Notes under the pieces: generated by a model
What the model was told of the DNA's origin: nothing
The model's input: the letters and a program-made list of their open reading frames with translations, nothing else
Databases searched by the model: none
Shown here: positions 23,759 to 35,611 of the stretch, piece after piece
Position numbering within the stretch: the first letter of the stretch is position 1
How the letters are laid out: each line of letters opens with the position of its first letter
Assembly: GCA_032988165.1 (NCBI GenBank)
Contig: JANTQF010000261.1
Span: forward strand, 1 to 48,697
Reading direction: 5' to 3'
Length of the DNA: 48,697 nt
Origin: Emmonsiellopsis sp. PD_33
Taxonomy: Eukaryota > Ascomycota > Eurotiomycetes > Onygenales > Ajellomycetaceae
Position numbers and translations under genes: made by a program

Positions 23759-24243
23759 ATTGCCTAGCTCAGCTAGTCAAGTGGAAAGGAACGATAGCCT
23801 CTTGCGCGGCAGAAATGCACATGGAGCAGCGAAAAGCGTGGTTGAGAGAATGAACAATCAGGTTTGATGGAGGAGTTTGTGTACGCGACGTGGAGGTCGA
23901 AACGCGTGACCGCGATGACGCCAGGTCACGTGGACATGATCTTGACCTCGGGAGAGAAATGGATAAATTCGCGTTTCTTTCCCGGCCAAGTTAATTGTTT
24001 TTCTCTACCTATGATCTAAGAGAAACAACGCTCTTTACACTGAGATATACTATTGAACAGAACAAGGTCGCTTGGTTCTCTATTATCCCTCTCCCTCAAC
24101 ATCATGCTCTTGCCAAATAACACCTTCATGACCCCGATTCTGCCAAAAACCGCCCCTTATCAATAAACACAATAGGCGGAACACCACTAAATTCGCAATC
24201 TAACCACGACTGGCATACCCATAATTAAATCCATACCCGTCGC
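23759..24243. promoter_or_regulatory. RTT107 promoter and ADH 3' flank
   Basis: 485 bp between two genes that both read leftwards. It carries one TCACGTGG E-box with core at 23937-23942, about 180 bp before the RTT107 start. No gene is seen. Confidence 0.55.
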
Positions 24244-25385
24244 TTATGCGTTCGGTCGAACGAGGACCGCGCGGTATCTGATCTTTCCAGTTCGAAGCTT
24301 CTGCAGCGCATCCTCCGTGCCATCCACGGTCATAGGGAATTCCATAGTGGTGGGCTTAATCTTTTTTGCGGCACAAAACTCCAGTAATTGATGCATACGA
24401 TGACGAGAAAAAATAAAAGTCCCCTGGATCCGGATTCCTTCGAGCAACAGTGGAAGCAGCGGAACGGAGTTAGGCTTGTCCTCGACCGTTAGTGGGAAAA
24501 TTGTTCCACGGGCGTCCATGAGCGGGATGAGCCTATGTTTTCCAATGGTTAGACAACAAAAATGCTTAACAAGGTATCTGATACATAGGGCAACTCACGA
24601 GTTGTAATCAATGGCCGCACTACCAGCAACCACGAGGTACTTCAGGGGCTTGAAGCCTTCTAGGGCGTCACCTGAACGAAATACTCGGAACTCGCTGGCA
24701 CCATAGCTCATGGCTTCTTCCCGTTTTGATTCAGAGCTCGACAAGACGACTACGTGACAACCAAGGGCAGCTGCGAGTTTGATAGCCAAATGGCCGAGGC
24801 CACCAACTCCAACAATACCGACCCGATCATTTGCTTGCACTCCATATGCCGTCAAGGCTTCCCAGACCGTTCCTCCAGCACAGATCAACGGTGCTGCATC
24901 CGTGGAGTCCATGTCATCTGGTATCGGAAAGACGCAGTCCGCATCCCAAACAGCGCCGTGGCCAAAAGTTCCAACGTCAGGATCATTACTGCCGTATACC
25001 TTCTTGTTCTTACAGTACTGATCCCAACCTGGACTGTTGGTTAGCACATACTGACAAGCCCTTTATCACTTGCGATTTTTGTCATCTTACCTGTCAAACA
25101 ATTCTCGCAATGCCCACAATACTTGTGGATATACCCCAGACCCACTCGATCTCCAACTTTGATGGCGGTGACTGCCGAGCCCAATTGCTTCACAATACCG
25201 ATGCCTTCGTGGCCGAGAACACGACCTGCAGCCACTCCAGCACCCAAGAAGTGGTCATCCGTTCCACAGAGCCCGGAGTGTGTGATCTCGACATATACGT
25301 CGTTGGGTTCCAACGTTTTGGTCACTCTATCTGACGAAACTTTGCCGTCTTTTGTGCCGCGCAGGACGTCGAAAGTGAAACTCAT
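24244..25385 (-). CDS. Zinc-dependent alcohol dehydrogenase, cinnamyl-ADH-like
   Basis: Medium-chain dehydrogenase/reductase, probably cytosolic and NADP-dependent, oxidising or reducing alcohols and aldehydes; substrate unknown. Three exons on the - strand, 25385-25091, 25028-24599 and 24532-24244, give 337 residues. Catalytic zinc ligands C40 (GLCGTDDH) and H59 (GHEG) are present. The structural zinc loop has C90, C93, C96 and C104, the last one after intron 1. The Rossmann motif is GVGGLGHLAIKLA. The first intron has two nearby acceptors; only the second (TCCAG, exon from 25028) keeps the frame. The short 337-residue length and the CGHCENC loop fit the CAD/YahK branch. Confidence 0.93.
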
Positions 25386-27305
25386 ATTTCCGGACGAACG
25401 TGAAAGGGGACGGGATAGTTGACACTTGTGGATTTGAGCTTGTTACCCCACGTTGTATACGAGTGAAAGAGCGAAGCACTTTACAAGGTTGGAGAGGAAC
25501 AAGTCGAATGAATCTGATGTTCATGACCTCTACATCTATATAGATATCACAGCTCTTTTATATGCCTCTAAGTCGGAGTTGCTCCTAGGAGCATGGAAGA
25601 AGTGCGGGCAAACTCCAATCGCAGGAGGCTAATATAAACGCGCAATCATTTGTAATAGGACACTATGTTTAGTTCTTGATGGGAGACGCCTTGCTTGATA
25701 GATTTTCGGATAGTCTGCTGTGCTCTTACAAACGCGATTACAAAGCCGGCAGTAGCTCTGGTTAATGCGCAACTAAGTGGCCAACTAAGTGGCCATTTTT
25801 CAACTTGTTTTTGGCTATCCCTCTTCACAGGAGGTGAGACCTTGGCTCTTCCTTGAACTGGAGGACATGTAATTTGCGAAACTAGGAAGCGTCTGCATTT
25901 CCCTCTTGTGTCATTCAATTATCCATCTGCAACTTTATTAACTTGTTTTTGATTAAGTGACAGCATATTAATCGTGTGATTTCGGGCTTGCAGAGACAGG
26001 ATTGACAGGGTTTCAGTTCCTCGAGCCAGCTTGGCATAAAGTGAGGCAGTTCGTCAAGTAGTTAGGGTTCTTGAGATCACGTGGCTATAATGACTAACTA
26101 AAATACGCAACTCCCTGCTCAATAGGCATTCGCCGGCAACGACATCAACGTCCACCTCTCATCCCTCACCGCATTATTCCTGAGTTTGGGTCCGGCTTAA
26201 AGAGGGCCCTGACAGCTGGCACATGCCGCCGGGATAGAGCCTCAGAACGGCCCATTGTCTGGCCAATGGCCATGACACCCAATAATGGTACCCAAGACAT
26301 CCCACACTCAATTCAGCCATCAAGATGGCCCCCACATCTCGCGGCCAATGCTGTACCTGGTCGTACTGGATATGTCTTGCTGGGGATCGATGCTACTTCA
26401 GCCGTGCTTGACCAGGTTGTGATCTGTGCATCACAGCTCTTGTGTTTCCGTGCTTCCGTCGAGGCTCTGATTTAAAGATTTTGCGCAGTGTATCCATCCA
26501 CCCGGATCGCCAGGAAAATGCTGGGGAAGTTGTGGGACCAATGTCTATCAATTTTGGGATTCTCGGCAAACACCTGAAGGCGAACTTTTCATGGCTCGTG
26601 ACTTCTTGTGTCTTTTTTCGCCTCGTGTTACCTCTTTGCTGATGTTCGATTGATCTTTTGGTCGGCATTCGGCTAAGCTGGCGGGATAGTTGGATTGAGG
26701 TCTCCTCCGCGGTTCACGAATCCCGTCCTGCTCCAGCCATTTGATCCACAAATAGGGATGGAACAACTAATTGTCTATTGGCCAGCACGGGCGTTGCAGT
26801 TGCTCGCAGCCTCGCTAGCCATAATCATGACCACCTACTTGATCGACATGTTGGTCACTCACGCAGAGCATGCTACTGGACTATTTCTTTTTACCACAGG
26901 GAGACAGAAGAGGAAAGCCCTTGGCTTCCGGGTTAGCCCCTCAACAGCTTGCGGGCAACCAAAGGCAGGTTTGTATGCCCACTCGGCGGTGTAGTCACGT
27001 CACTGCCGAGAATCTGGACCACCCTCTGTCTAGAGTGAGTTGCCCAAGCCTATTATGTTCGCTTTGAAATCCATTTGAGCTGTTGCTATTATCATCTGGC
27101 CTCTCTACCAGGATTCACCTGTAAGCAAGCTGATCCACAATCGAGCTAACCTAACACATGTATGCTTCCCCGGAAACTTTATGGCGCCACGTTTATTACC
27201 TTATTTTATCCTCCTCCTTGCTTAAATACCGGCGCCTCGCCTGATTCATTATGGAAGAGTTATCCTTTTTCTTTTATATCCAAAGACCATAGTTCCGTCG
27301 ACCTT
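25386..27305. other. Divergent intergenic region, ADH / GH43
   Basis: About 1.9 kb. It holds a perfect 12-bp tandem duplication at 25770-25793, one TCACGTGG E-box (26078-26083) beside a TTAGGGTT, and two GGCTAA motifs (26671-26676 on +, 26933-26938 on -) of the type bound by XlnR, the xylanolytic activator. Two GGCTAA are no more than chance predicts. Open frames at 26266-27067 show no family resemblance. Confidence 0.55.
25770..25793. repeat. Perfect 12-bp tandem duplication
   Basis: CAACTAAGTGGC occurs twice back to back in the ADH upstream gap. No function is evident. Confidence 0.85.
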
Positions 27306-28524
27306 ATGCCCAATATGCTTTCCCGCCTTTCACTCCTCCTTATCCCCCTACTCTTTCATGATACCGTCCTAGGAGTCCCTAATCCGGGACAATGTATTGG
27401 CCCTTGCAATGGTCGTGATCCGGGCATGGTTCGCAGAACCTCGGATGGACGATTTTTTCGCTTTCAATCGTACAATGGGATCTCTATATCCTCTGCTCCC
27501 GGGATTGAGGGTCCCTGGTCAGCACCCAAGTCTATGCTACCTGGTGGCTCTTCCATTGATCTGCCGGGCAATAAAGACCTATGGGTGGGTTTGCGATTGC
27601 GGGGGTGAACGTGAAGCTTTGCTGACCGCATGCAGGCCCCAGACGTTTACAAAGTTCACGATCTATACCATGCCTACTACTCCGTCTCAACACTTGGCTC
27701 TCAGATCTCCGCTATCGGACTTGCGACTTCTCCAACTATGGATCCGGGTACCTGGAAAGACCATGGCTCAATTGGGGTACAAACTGACGGAAGTCAAAAC
27801 TTCAATGCTATTGATGGCAACCTCTTTGAAGATAAAGACGGTGCCTTTAGTTTCAATTTTGGATCTTACTGGGGTGGCCTCTTTCAACTTGAGATGAACG
27901 GCGATGCAACCGAAGCGACCCCATTATCCACAGCTATCAACATTGCTTACGAGCCAGGCTGGAACCATCACATCGAAGCTGCCTATCTATATAGAAATTT
28001 GAACGATTATTTCCTGTTCTACTCTTGGGGGAAAGCCGGAGATTTTGATACTCAGCCGCCTGCCCCCGGGGAAGAGTATCGGGTCAAGGTCTGCAAGTCA
28101 TCATCGTCGTCGGGCCCTTTTGTGAGTACTTCTCTTCTTCTGATAGCGATCGTTGCATGGTTTTGCAGGACCATACTAACCATCCCACAGGTTGGCCCCC
28201 AAGGAAAGGACTGCAAAGAAGGGGGTGGGATGACCGTTCTTGCAAGTCATGATGAAGTCTTCGGACCAGGTGGACAGTGAGTTTATTCCGAAAGCATTTC
28301 TGCCGCCATTTGATAGTTTCCTTTTTTCCGCGGCAAGCCCCCCGAGGTAAACAATGCCGGAGCAAAGACTAAACTAAACAAACAGGGGAGTCATCACGCA
28401 CCCAGAGTATGGTCCTGTGCTCTATTACCATTATACAAATACCTCAATCGGATGGTCGAACGATGAACAACTTATTGGGTGGAATCGATTGGATTTCTCC
28501 AGCGGTTGGCCTGTCGTCATATGA
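27306..28524 (+). CDS. Secreted GH43 glycosidase, endo-arabinanase-like
   Basis: Five-bladed propeller glycoside hydrolase, most like arabinan endo-1,5-alpha-L-arabinosidases that cut pectin arabinan side chains. Four exons, 27306-27584, 27636-28121, 28191-28276 and 28386-28524, give 329 residues. A signal peptide (about residues 1-23, ending TVLG) predicts secretion. The three GH43 acids are in place: D38 in GRDPGMVR (base), D153 in NAIDGN (modulator) and E207 in HIEAAYLYR (acid). LWAPDVYKV and YYSVSTLGSQ are also typical. The second ATG at 27315 is an equally possible start. The splicing uses a GTGGGT donor in intron 1. Loss of pectin enzymes is common in animal-associated Onygenales, so an intact copy suggests plant matter in the diet. 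Confidence 0.92.
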
Positions 28525-30426
28525 TGCTTTTGACAACCAGCATGACATCTGACATTCTACCTCTGGGTTCACTAGCAGTGTCGATCGATGCGCTAGTTAT
28601 GGCTGGCTAGCGCCGAGTTGGCAGCCAAAAATATCTACAGGGTTCCGAAAGACACTGATGTTTTCTCCCATGCATATATGAAAGACCCCTATTGTTTACA
28701 GGTCATATTTTTTGTATATTTGACACCTCCTAGCTATATATACGCAATTTAAATGAGCCCACGATAGTATTTATTTATTTATATTTTTACTCATCGCAGA
28801 TCTTTATGCATCTAATATCTCACAGCCAGCGCTTCGAAGTCAGCACATTCCGTGCTACCCCGATTAGTTAACTCAGCCGCAAGGCAGAGTTGGGAAGCAA
28901 TACTAAATCAATACCCCGCCTTTGGGCATCGCTCCCAGCCGCAACTTTTTTGATGTGGCGGGCACATCTGGGCTCGTCAAATTAAGAACCAGCCTTTTTG
29001 CTTAGATGCAGATCATCACTTGGTCCGTCAGGATCCTGCTTGGCACTTGAAGTTCGAGTGCACAGTACTCCGTAAGATGGCAGTGTGACATGGCAGTTTC
29101 CTATGCCCAGACTTGGGGCTTTGGGCCAGTAGAAGTTTAAGCTTCTGTATCGGGGCTGGGATTCCTCACCAAGATCGACTGGTTTGGTTTAACTAACTTA
29201 CAAGAATGTGAAATTCTATCAGGTTATGAGCTTTGAGCTAGTTAACCATGTGATAGCCACAAGTTCTGGACATCTTTAAACCCCATTGTCTTTCCTCTTG
29301 AGTTAGGTCGTTACGATGATCTTTTCCCGTCAATATGCGCCTTTACTACGAGTAATTGTGGGTTTCAGTAGTATCTAATATCGGCTCTTGGGTTTAATTC
29401 GCTAGCTGTCTAATAACCCTGCCCGATTCCCATTCCCAGCTATAGTATATTCTAGGCAAAATCATATGGGATGAGTGGAGAGCTAATAAGACGTTTAAAT
29501 AAACAATCCAAACTGAAGCCATACGAGAATTCGGAACCGCTCGACGGAGCCGGAAATTTGGACGCTTTACAGCATGAAGTTCACAGGTTGACTTGCCCTC
29601 TAAGGCAGGTATCTACAAAAATATGCACCAGTTTCATATTACTAACTCCTCGACTCTTTAACTCTAACACACACAGTATCTACATCCTCCGACGGGCCAT
29701 GGGTTATATTTACCGGCATGAGGGCTGTTCTATGAACGAACAGGAAATGGTCTCGTCGACTTAAGCTTATAAAGTACCGATGGTTAGCGGGTGCTACTTG
29801 AAGATAGGCTCGTGTCTGTGCGCTGTTTGTGCCGGGGATTCCCGGTTCCGCAGTGTCTCCAGTTGATTAATTAACTCCTTGTCTCCACGAGAATGGATGG
29901 ATTAGAGGACAACGTCTAGCTGATCTACTAGTTGCTCCTTTCCGCCGGCTTCTGTTTCTAAAATAAACATGAGGGCATCTGAGCAACGCGGGGTAGTTAG
30001 GGCTAGCATGCCCCTCGATCCTGACTCAGCAGGTATGGCTTGGCATGACGTCGACGCTATTCCCATTTCCTGTTCCGGAGTTTCGGAGTCGAAGCTTTTG
30101 GCCCCCTTTCAACTCCGGCTTCATCAGCGCGCATTAGCCCAAGCAAGGGGGGATCTAAATACCAGCATCTACGAAATCGAACATTCCAGCAGCTCCAAAA
30201 CAGCCCGCTTCTACTGACTCGTACGTGTCAATTGATACTCCTTTTGCATGGTTCCATCAATCCATTAATAATCGCCCTTTTGACGGAGCTTAATCTAATC
30301 TCCGTTGGTGGAGCTATATAACAGAGATTTTGACATCCTAAGTTCTGAAAATAATCTCGAAAAACCAAATCTCCTCTTTCAGCTTTCCAATCGAAAATAT
30401 CATTCTACGCAAAGCCTAACATCGCA
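28525..30426. other. Intergenic region between GH43 and DJ-1-like genes
   Basis: About 1.9 kb, locally AT-rich near 28700-28800. Open frames at 29471-29764 and 29969-30217 have no family resemblance or splice support. A TATA-like element lies near the right end. Confidence 0.55.
30315..30321 (+). promoter_or_regulatory. TATA-like element of the DJ-1-like gene
   Basis: TATATAA lies 106 bp before the start codon, a normal distance for a fungal TATA promoter with a short leader. A TATA promoter would fit a stress-inducible Hsp31-type gene. Confidence 0.45.
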
Positions 30427-31280
30427 ATGGCTCCCAAAGTCCTCTTCGTTCTCACATCTCAAGAGAAGATTCCCGCCACCGGCGCACCCACCGGCTGGTA
30501 CTTGGTGAGTTTCGCTCGTTTTCGATTTTTGCTGATGAAATCGATACCTAGAAATGTGGATGTGTTTCTAACTTGCCTGAATCCAATAGCCAGAATTTGC
30601 CCATCCCTACGATGTTTTAAAGGACAAGGCTGAGTTGGTTATCGCGTCGCCCAAGGGCGGAGCTGCCCCGCTAGATCCCGGCTCTGCCAAACTCTTTGCC
30701 GAAGATCCCGTCTCTTCTGCATTCGTGAAAGAAAAGGAGGCTCTCTGGACGAACACGGTCAAATTGTCTGACGTCAAGGCTGCCGATTTTGATGCTATTT
30801 TATATGTTGGTGGTCATGGACGTAAGTTTCCTTGGGTTTTTTATATTTAGCCCACTGCTACAACTTGAGAACTAACTTATCTGTTTAACAGCCATGTTCG
30901 ATCTCTATGACAATGCCGACTCTCTCTCTTTAATTCAAGAGTTTGCAGAGTCAAAGAAACCCGTCGCTGCTGTGTGCCATGGTCCTGTGGCTTTGCTTAA
31001 GGCTACAGCCGGCGGAAAGCCTGTTATTGAAGGAGCGTCGGTCACCGGATTGGCGAACGCGGAGGAGGACGCTGTTGGTATGACTAAGTACATGCCTCTT
31101 GAGCTTGAGACTGAGCTGGGGAAGGTATCAAAGGGAGGATATGTTAAGGCTAGCGAGAATTTTGGAGAGAAGGTGGTTGTCTCCAGGGTTGCTGGGACTG
31201 GGAGTGTTTTGATCACTGGCCAGAATCCCAGCAGCGCCACGGCGGTTGGCAAGGAGATTCTCAAGGCTTTGAATCTGTAA
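30427..31280 (+). CDS. DJ-1/PfpI family protein, Hsp31-like glyoxalase III
   Basis: Class I glutamine amidotransferase-like fold of the Hsp31/DJ-1 group, which turns methylglyoxal into lactate without glutathione and protects against stress. Three exons, 30427-30504, 30590-30821 and 30892-31280, give 232 residues, the normal length. The nucleophile elbow AAVCHGPVALL supplies C132 and H133; ASPKGG and the GGHGPMFDLYDN loop are the other family hallmarks. GGHG to PMFD is rebuilt across intron 2. The intron positions are supported by frame and by the family sequence on both sides. Two CACGTGAT sites lie just after the stop, which could serve the next gene. Confidence 0.95.
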
Positions 31281-31830
31281 ACGGCTAGCTGGTACCGTTA
31301 CTATTTATTGATGAACTGTATGTACATAGTAGTATTTAATTGACGAAAGTTGTTATCCAACAAAATAATGCAAACAGATATGCTGATGCATAAATGCACG
31401 TGATAACTTCCACGTGATGCATAAACCCTAATTGTTCTCCAGATGGAACAAGTAAGTAATCCAAGCAGGAGTTGGTACGGAGTAGAAACGGAGGAATCAT
31501 GCGAATTTATACACAGACAACACTGTCCCTGGAAACTTGTAAGGCCATCATGAATGCCCCTCACCTATGGCCAGAGACCTTTCAAAGTTATTTACCGGAC
31601 ATTGCCAGAGCCGCGCCTGTTAGACCGCTAACTAGTTAACGCTTGGTTCTAAAGCCTCGGCAGATGTGATCGGTTTGGCGACGGTAAACTGTCTCTCTCT
31701 GATCGGCAAAAGAGCTCCCCAATGATACGAAACATCAGGACTCGCCGAATTCCCCTGTGTCTGAGGAGGACAAACAGATTTTTGCTTTAACAATCCAAAT
31801 CTCTCGTGCTGACTTTGTGCCGTTGGAAAC
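31281..31830. promoter_or_regulatory. Intergenic region and promoter of Lpx1-like hydrolase
   Basis: 550 bp. Two CACGTGA E-boxes (31397-31402 and 31411-31416) are 8 bp apart in the same orientation, about 415-435 bp before the hydrolase start. The rest contains only chance frames. Confidence 0.5.
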
Positions 31831-33408
31831 ATGATATCCGGCCCGTTTCACGTAATCGAACATGTTACTCCCTGCCAACATATCAGGGAGTACCCGCGAG
31901 CCATTGCAACGGAGCCGGAGGAAACTCTCTGGCTATCCGTCAAGCAGTACATCCCGATCGACAATCCAAACCCGAAGCCAGGGGATATAACCATTATCGG
32001 AGCCCATGCGAACGGGTTCCCGAAGGTATGCCAGTTACCAGTCTTGATTGGGGGTGCTTCTGTGCCTATATCCTTCGATTCTGCTATTACAATAGCTAAC
32101 TGTGGGGGAATTGGCAGGAATTATACGAACCGTTATGGGAGGAGATTTACGCCCGCGCAAAGAGTCATGGCTTCGGCATTCGAGGCATTTGGATAGCAGA
32201 CGTGGCTCATCAAGGCAACAGTGGTGTGCTAAACGAGAATGTGCTGGGCAATGATCGTATGTTTGCGAATGATGTTTGATGACAATATGCCTGGATGATG
32301 CGGCTAACCCCCATGCTAAACAGCTTCATGGTTCGATCATCCCAGAGATCTATTGCATTTTATCAATCTGAAGCGGGCGGAAATGCCCCGTCCAATCTTC
32401 GGCGTCGGCCATAGTATGGGCGGTAACAACCTGTTCGTTGCTCCCATTCACTGCATTCCGCTCCCTCAGTAAACCAGGAGGCACTGAGCCGCCATACTAA
32501 CCGGCTGCCTCATCAGTATAAACCTAGCCCTAATGCACGCCCGCCTCATCACATCCCTCGTCCTCATGGACCCCGTCGTCCACCGCCTCGAAATATCCCA
32601 CCGAGATCACTCCTTCCACACCAAATCCAACAACATCCCCACCACAACCGCAGCCTCCAGCCACCGACGGGATATCTGGCCCTCGCGCTCCGCCGCCGCC
32701 GAATTGCTCAAGAAAAACAAATTCTACCAAACATGGGACCCCCGCGTTCTCGACCGCTGGATCCAATATGGTCTTCGCGAATTGCCCACCGCCCTTCACC
32801 CGCTACCCCCCAATACATCGCCAACCGATGAGAAGCCCGTAACGCTAACAACGAGCTCGCATCAAGAAGTCTTCACTTTCTCCCGCCCAAACTACACCGG
32901 CAACCTGGCCGGAGACGCCCCCATAAACCGCCTCACACACCCGGACCTCGTCCCCGACCAAACGTACGGATTCCCATTCTACCGCCCCGAGGCGCCCCGA
33001 ACATTTGCCCAACTGCCCCATCTCCGCCCCTCAGTCTTCTACATCTTCGCAGACAAGTCCGATATGTGCCTGCCGCAACTCACCCAGGATAAGCTCAACT
33101 TCACAGGCACAGGGGTAGGCGGGAGCGGGGGCGTAGCGGAGGGGCGGGTCAAGTCTGTTTTGCTGAATAATGTCGGGCATTTGATTCCGATGGAGGCGGT
33201 CGGGGAGGCGGCGGATCATGTGGCGGGGTGGATTGGGAAGGAGATGGAGAGGTGGAGGGCTGAGGAGGAGGAGTTTCGGGAGATGTGGGCGAAGAAGTCT
33301 ACGATTGAGAAGACGACGATTGACGAGGAGTGGAAAAAGTATGTTAAGCCGCCGGTTCGGAAGGGGGAAAGGGGGGTTGGGAGTGGGAGGAGCAATGGGA
33401 AGTTATGA
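31831..33408 (+). CDS. Alpha/beta hydrolase, Lpx1-like, possible peroxisomal lipase
   Basis: Serine hydrolase of the alpha/beta fold, like yeast peroxisomal triacylglycerol lipase Lpx1 and the fungal Akt2-type proteins. Four exons, 31831-32025, 32118-32256, 32324-32432 and 32517-33408, give 444 residues. The oxyanion region is IIGAHANGFPK; the nucleophile is S142 in VGHSMGGNN; the late His is in LNNVGHLIPMEA; the acid is probably in FADKSDM. Intron 3 uses a GTTCGT donor, and the joined NNLINLAL keeps both frame and family sequence. The protein ends in GKL, not a consensus PTS1, but yeast Lpx1 itself ends in QKL. The last 70 residues are charged and probably helical or disordered. Confidence 0.92.
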
Positions 33409-33918
33409 TTTGTTGGTTGCTTGAGTTTTGATATGCATGCGGAGGGCTCTCTCTACTTTTGTTTTTGTCTTACTTGATTGGCTTTTGTTGTATATCTCTA
33501 TACGCTTACCTACCTATATTTTCGTGTGCATTTCACGTTTCCTGCTCTATCAGCAATGTGGATATGTTGAACAGTATTGTTGAAAAAATATTTATATTTA
33601 CCAATTTAAATACAAAGAAAGGCAGCATTTGATTTTGAGCCCCCCAAACCCTCTAATCCGCAGAGCGCCACGCCAAAAAGACCAACGAATAGTTGTGGAA
33701 ACAAAAATCTAAACTGATCCTCCACAAAACGCAAAGCAGATTTCTAGTCACAAACACTCCTGGAAATGAGCGAGAAAGTAGAAATAAGACCAAACTCTAT
33801 GCCAATATGACCCTCACCCATAGCCTTTATATATCTAGTATATATGTAAATATACTCCATCGTAGATAGCTGGCTCTATATAAAATAGAAACAAAGGCAT
33901 AGAAAAAGAATTCTATAT
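33409..33918. other. Convergent intergenic region, hydrolase / ceramidase
   Basis: 510 bp between stop codons, AT-rich on the right side, with repeated TATAT steps near 33830-33860. Presumably two 3' UTRs; no gene seen. Confidence 0.6.
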
Positions 33919-35134
33919 CTAATGAGTCTTATGCGCCGACCCATTCTGAAACTGCGGCGACGACATCTTCGCGTGAGCGAGCGCTTGGCGCATGTCGGCA
34001 TCAGAAACGCGCACGACGTCGGGGAATCTGTACAGGCGTGGCCAGTCTAGGCGATACTCTTCCTGCCGGCCGTTTAGGCAATGGCGGAGCCAGATGCCCC
34101 AGACGATGTACATGTATGCGCCAACACCAGTCATCAGGTGCCTAGGTTGGAACTGTTAGGGACTGGAAACTTGGAAAATAGAACGTGCAGACATTTTTTT
34201 TAGATATACGTACCACCATCCGTGTCCTTCAAGTAATATACCCCAGGGCAAGCCGACATCCCGCCGCCATCCGCGCAATGTCGAGCAGAACTGATTGTCC
34301 AGATTCCAAATCGCAAAGCCGCCCAGGAACGTTGCTAAACCGTATGCCACCATGATCCACATAGTATGTAGAATTCTTAGGTCACGCGAATCCTCATATG
34401 TTTGGAGCTGCTGCTGGGATGGCGAGGGCGCGGGAAGCTGCGGATCGTGTCCTCCGCGATTCTTGTTGCGCCACTTGGGTCGCAGCGTGGCTTCCATTAC
34501 CCAAATACTTCGCACGACTACGACCACGGTGAGCAGGGCATAGGCGTTTTGATGGAAGACGGGGTTCTGCAAGTAGTGGTAGTAGAGAGTGATGAAGACA
34601 GAGAGGGCGGTCAGGGAAAGTCCGAGAATGATCCGGGTTGCGACGGGTTTAGAGTAGGAGAATGTGGCATAGCACATGAGGCAGGTCGTATAGATCATGG
34701 AGAGTTCGTCGACAAGTTGCATGGGATCTATTAATTTAGGAATAACGGGGTTAGAAAAGTTTTTACAGGCACGAGGGGTTGATGGCTGCCTGGACGTACA
34801 CTTCAGCGTGGAGTGGAAGAGGAAGCTGCCAAATCCAACGACGAGGTAGCCAAGGAAGGCGACGGAGAAGATCGAATCGTGGCCATTCTTTCTGCAGCTG
34901 AGGATACCTTTGATCCCCAGCCAGAGGAATAGACAGTTGGTGATAGCATTTACGATCTCGGCGGAGTAGACAGTCGCATAGTAATCCTTGGGGAAAGTGT
35001 CAGTAATCTCCGTTCCAATAGTTACGATTATTCGTAGATCAACTCACCTCCTCACACCAATTCAGCGTTGATGTAACAGGCGACCAGTACCCGGCTCCGG
35101 CGGGCGGATACGGGATGAAGAGGTACTGCCACAT
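33919..35134 (-). CDS. Alkaline ceramidase (Ypc1/Ydc1 family)
   Basis: Seven-helix membrane ceramidase of the ER/Golgi that splits (phyto)ceramide into long-chain base and fatty acid. Four exons on the - strand, 35134-35048, 34986-34800, 34727-34214 and 34141-33919, give 336 residues. Family marks: NWCEEDYYAT at the N-terminus, the SFLFHSTLKY segment with its zinc-site His, QLVDELSMIYTTCLM, and the late GHGWWHLMTGVGAY with two His, the WW/H junction being rebuilt over the last intron. A soluble loop between helices 4 and 5 (residues KWRNKNRGGHDPQLP onward) is Pro/Gln-rich. All three introns have strong GTRNGT donors. Known from the family: Zn-dependent catalysis and alkaline optimum. Confidence 0.94.
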
Positions 35135-35595
35135 AGGCAGCGATGGAGGGGCGATGCAGGGGATATGAGTAAATTGCCGCAAGAATCAGCAGCGCAGAGC
35201 ATATCACGACGGAGAAGAATGAGCGGAATAAGTTCTGTGTGGTATGAAGGATTCACTCTGACACATGAAAAAGGAAGAAAAAGTGGGAGAACCCGGGGGA
35301 CGAGGGCGGATAGAGCAGGATCTTGATAAGAGGTAGCGTGACGTATGTCTGGGTGGAATAGACTTCAGGCCTCGTGGTTGAACCATATTACTCGTAGTTC
35401 TCGAGGCAAGTAATCGGAGCCGCCTATTAGACTCCATCACTGACAATACACCCACTTGAATCCCTTGTCTGTCCATGATTTCCCTGGTTTGCCAGCCCGT
35501 TGGACATACTGTCTTGAGGCTGGGATAACTGGGATGGATTCCGCGCTGCCTTACATAAGCAGTTCCGGACCTCGTCGGAAGCCGAACGTGCCACC

Positions 35596-35611
35596 ACCGA
35601 CCAATCACAGC
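35596..35611 (+). promoter_or_regulatory. CCAAT box in a 16-bp sequence shared with 4705-4720
   Basis: A CCAATCA core about 465 bp upstream of the alkaline ceramidase start. All 16 bases around it match those at 4705-4720. A TCACGTG follows 33 bp further on. Confidence 0.4.

Noticed and set aside
26671..26938. GGCTAA sites as XlnR control of GH43
   Set aside because: Two hexamers on both strands in 1.9 kb are what chance predicts; kept only as a note.
26695..26994. Frame with a hydrophobic stretch before GH43 (MEQLIVYWPARALQLLA)
   Set aside because: One possible helix in a short frame, no similarity recalled and no supporting signals.
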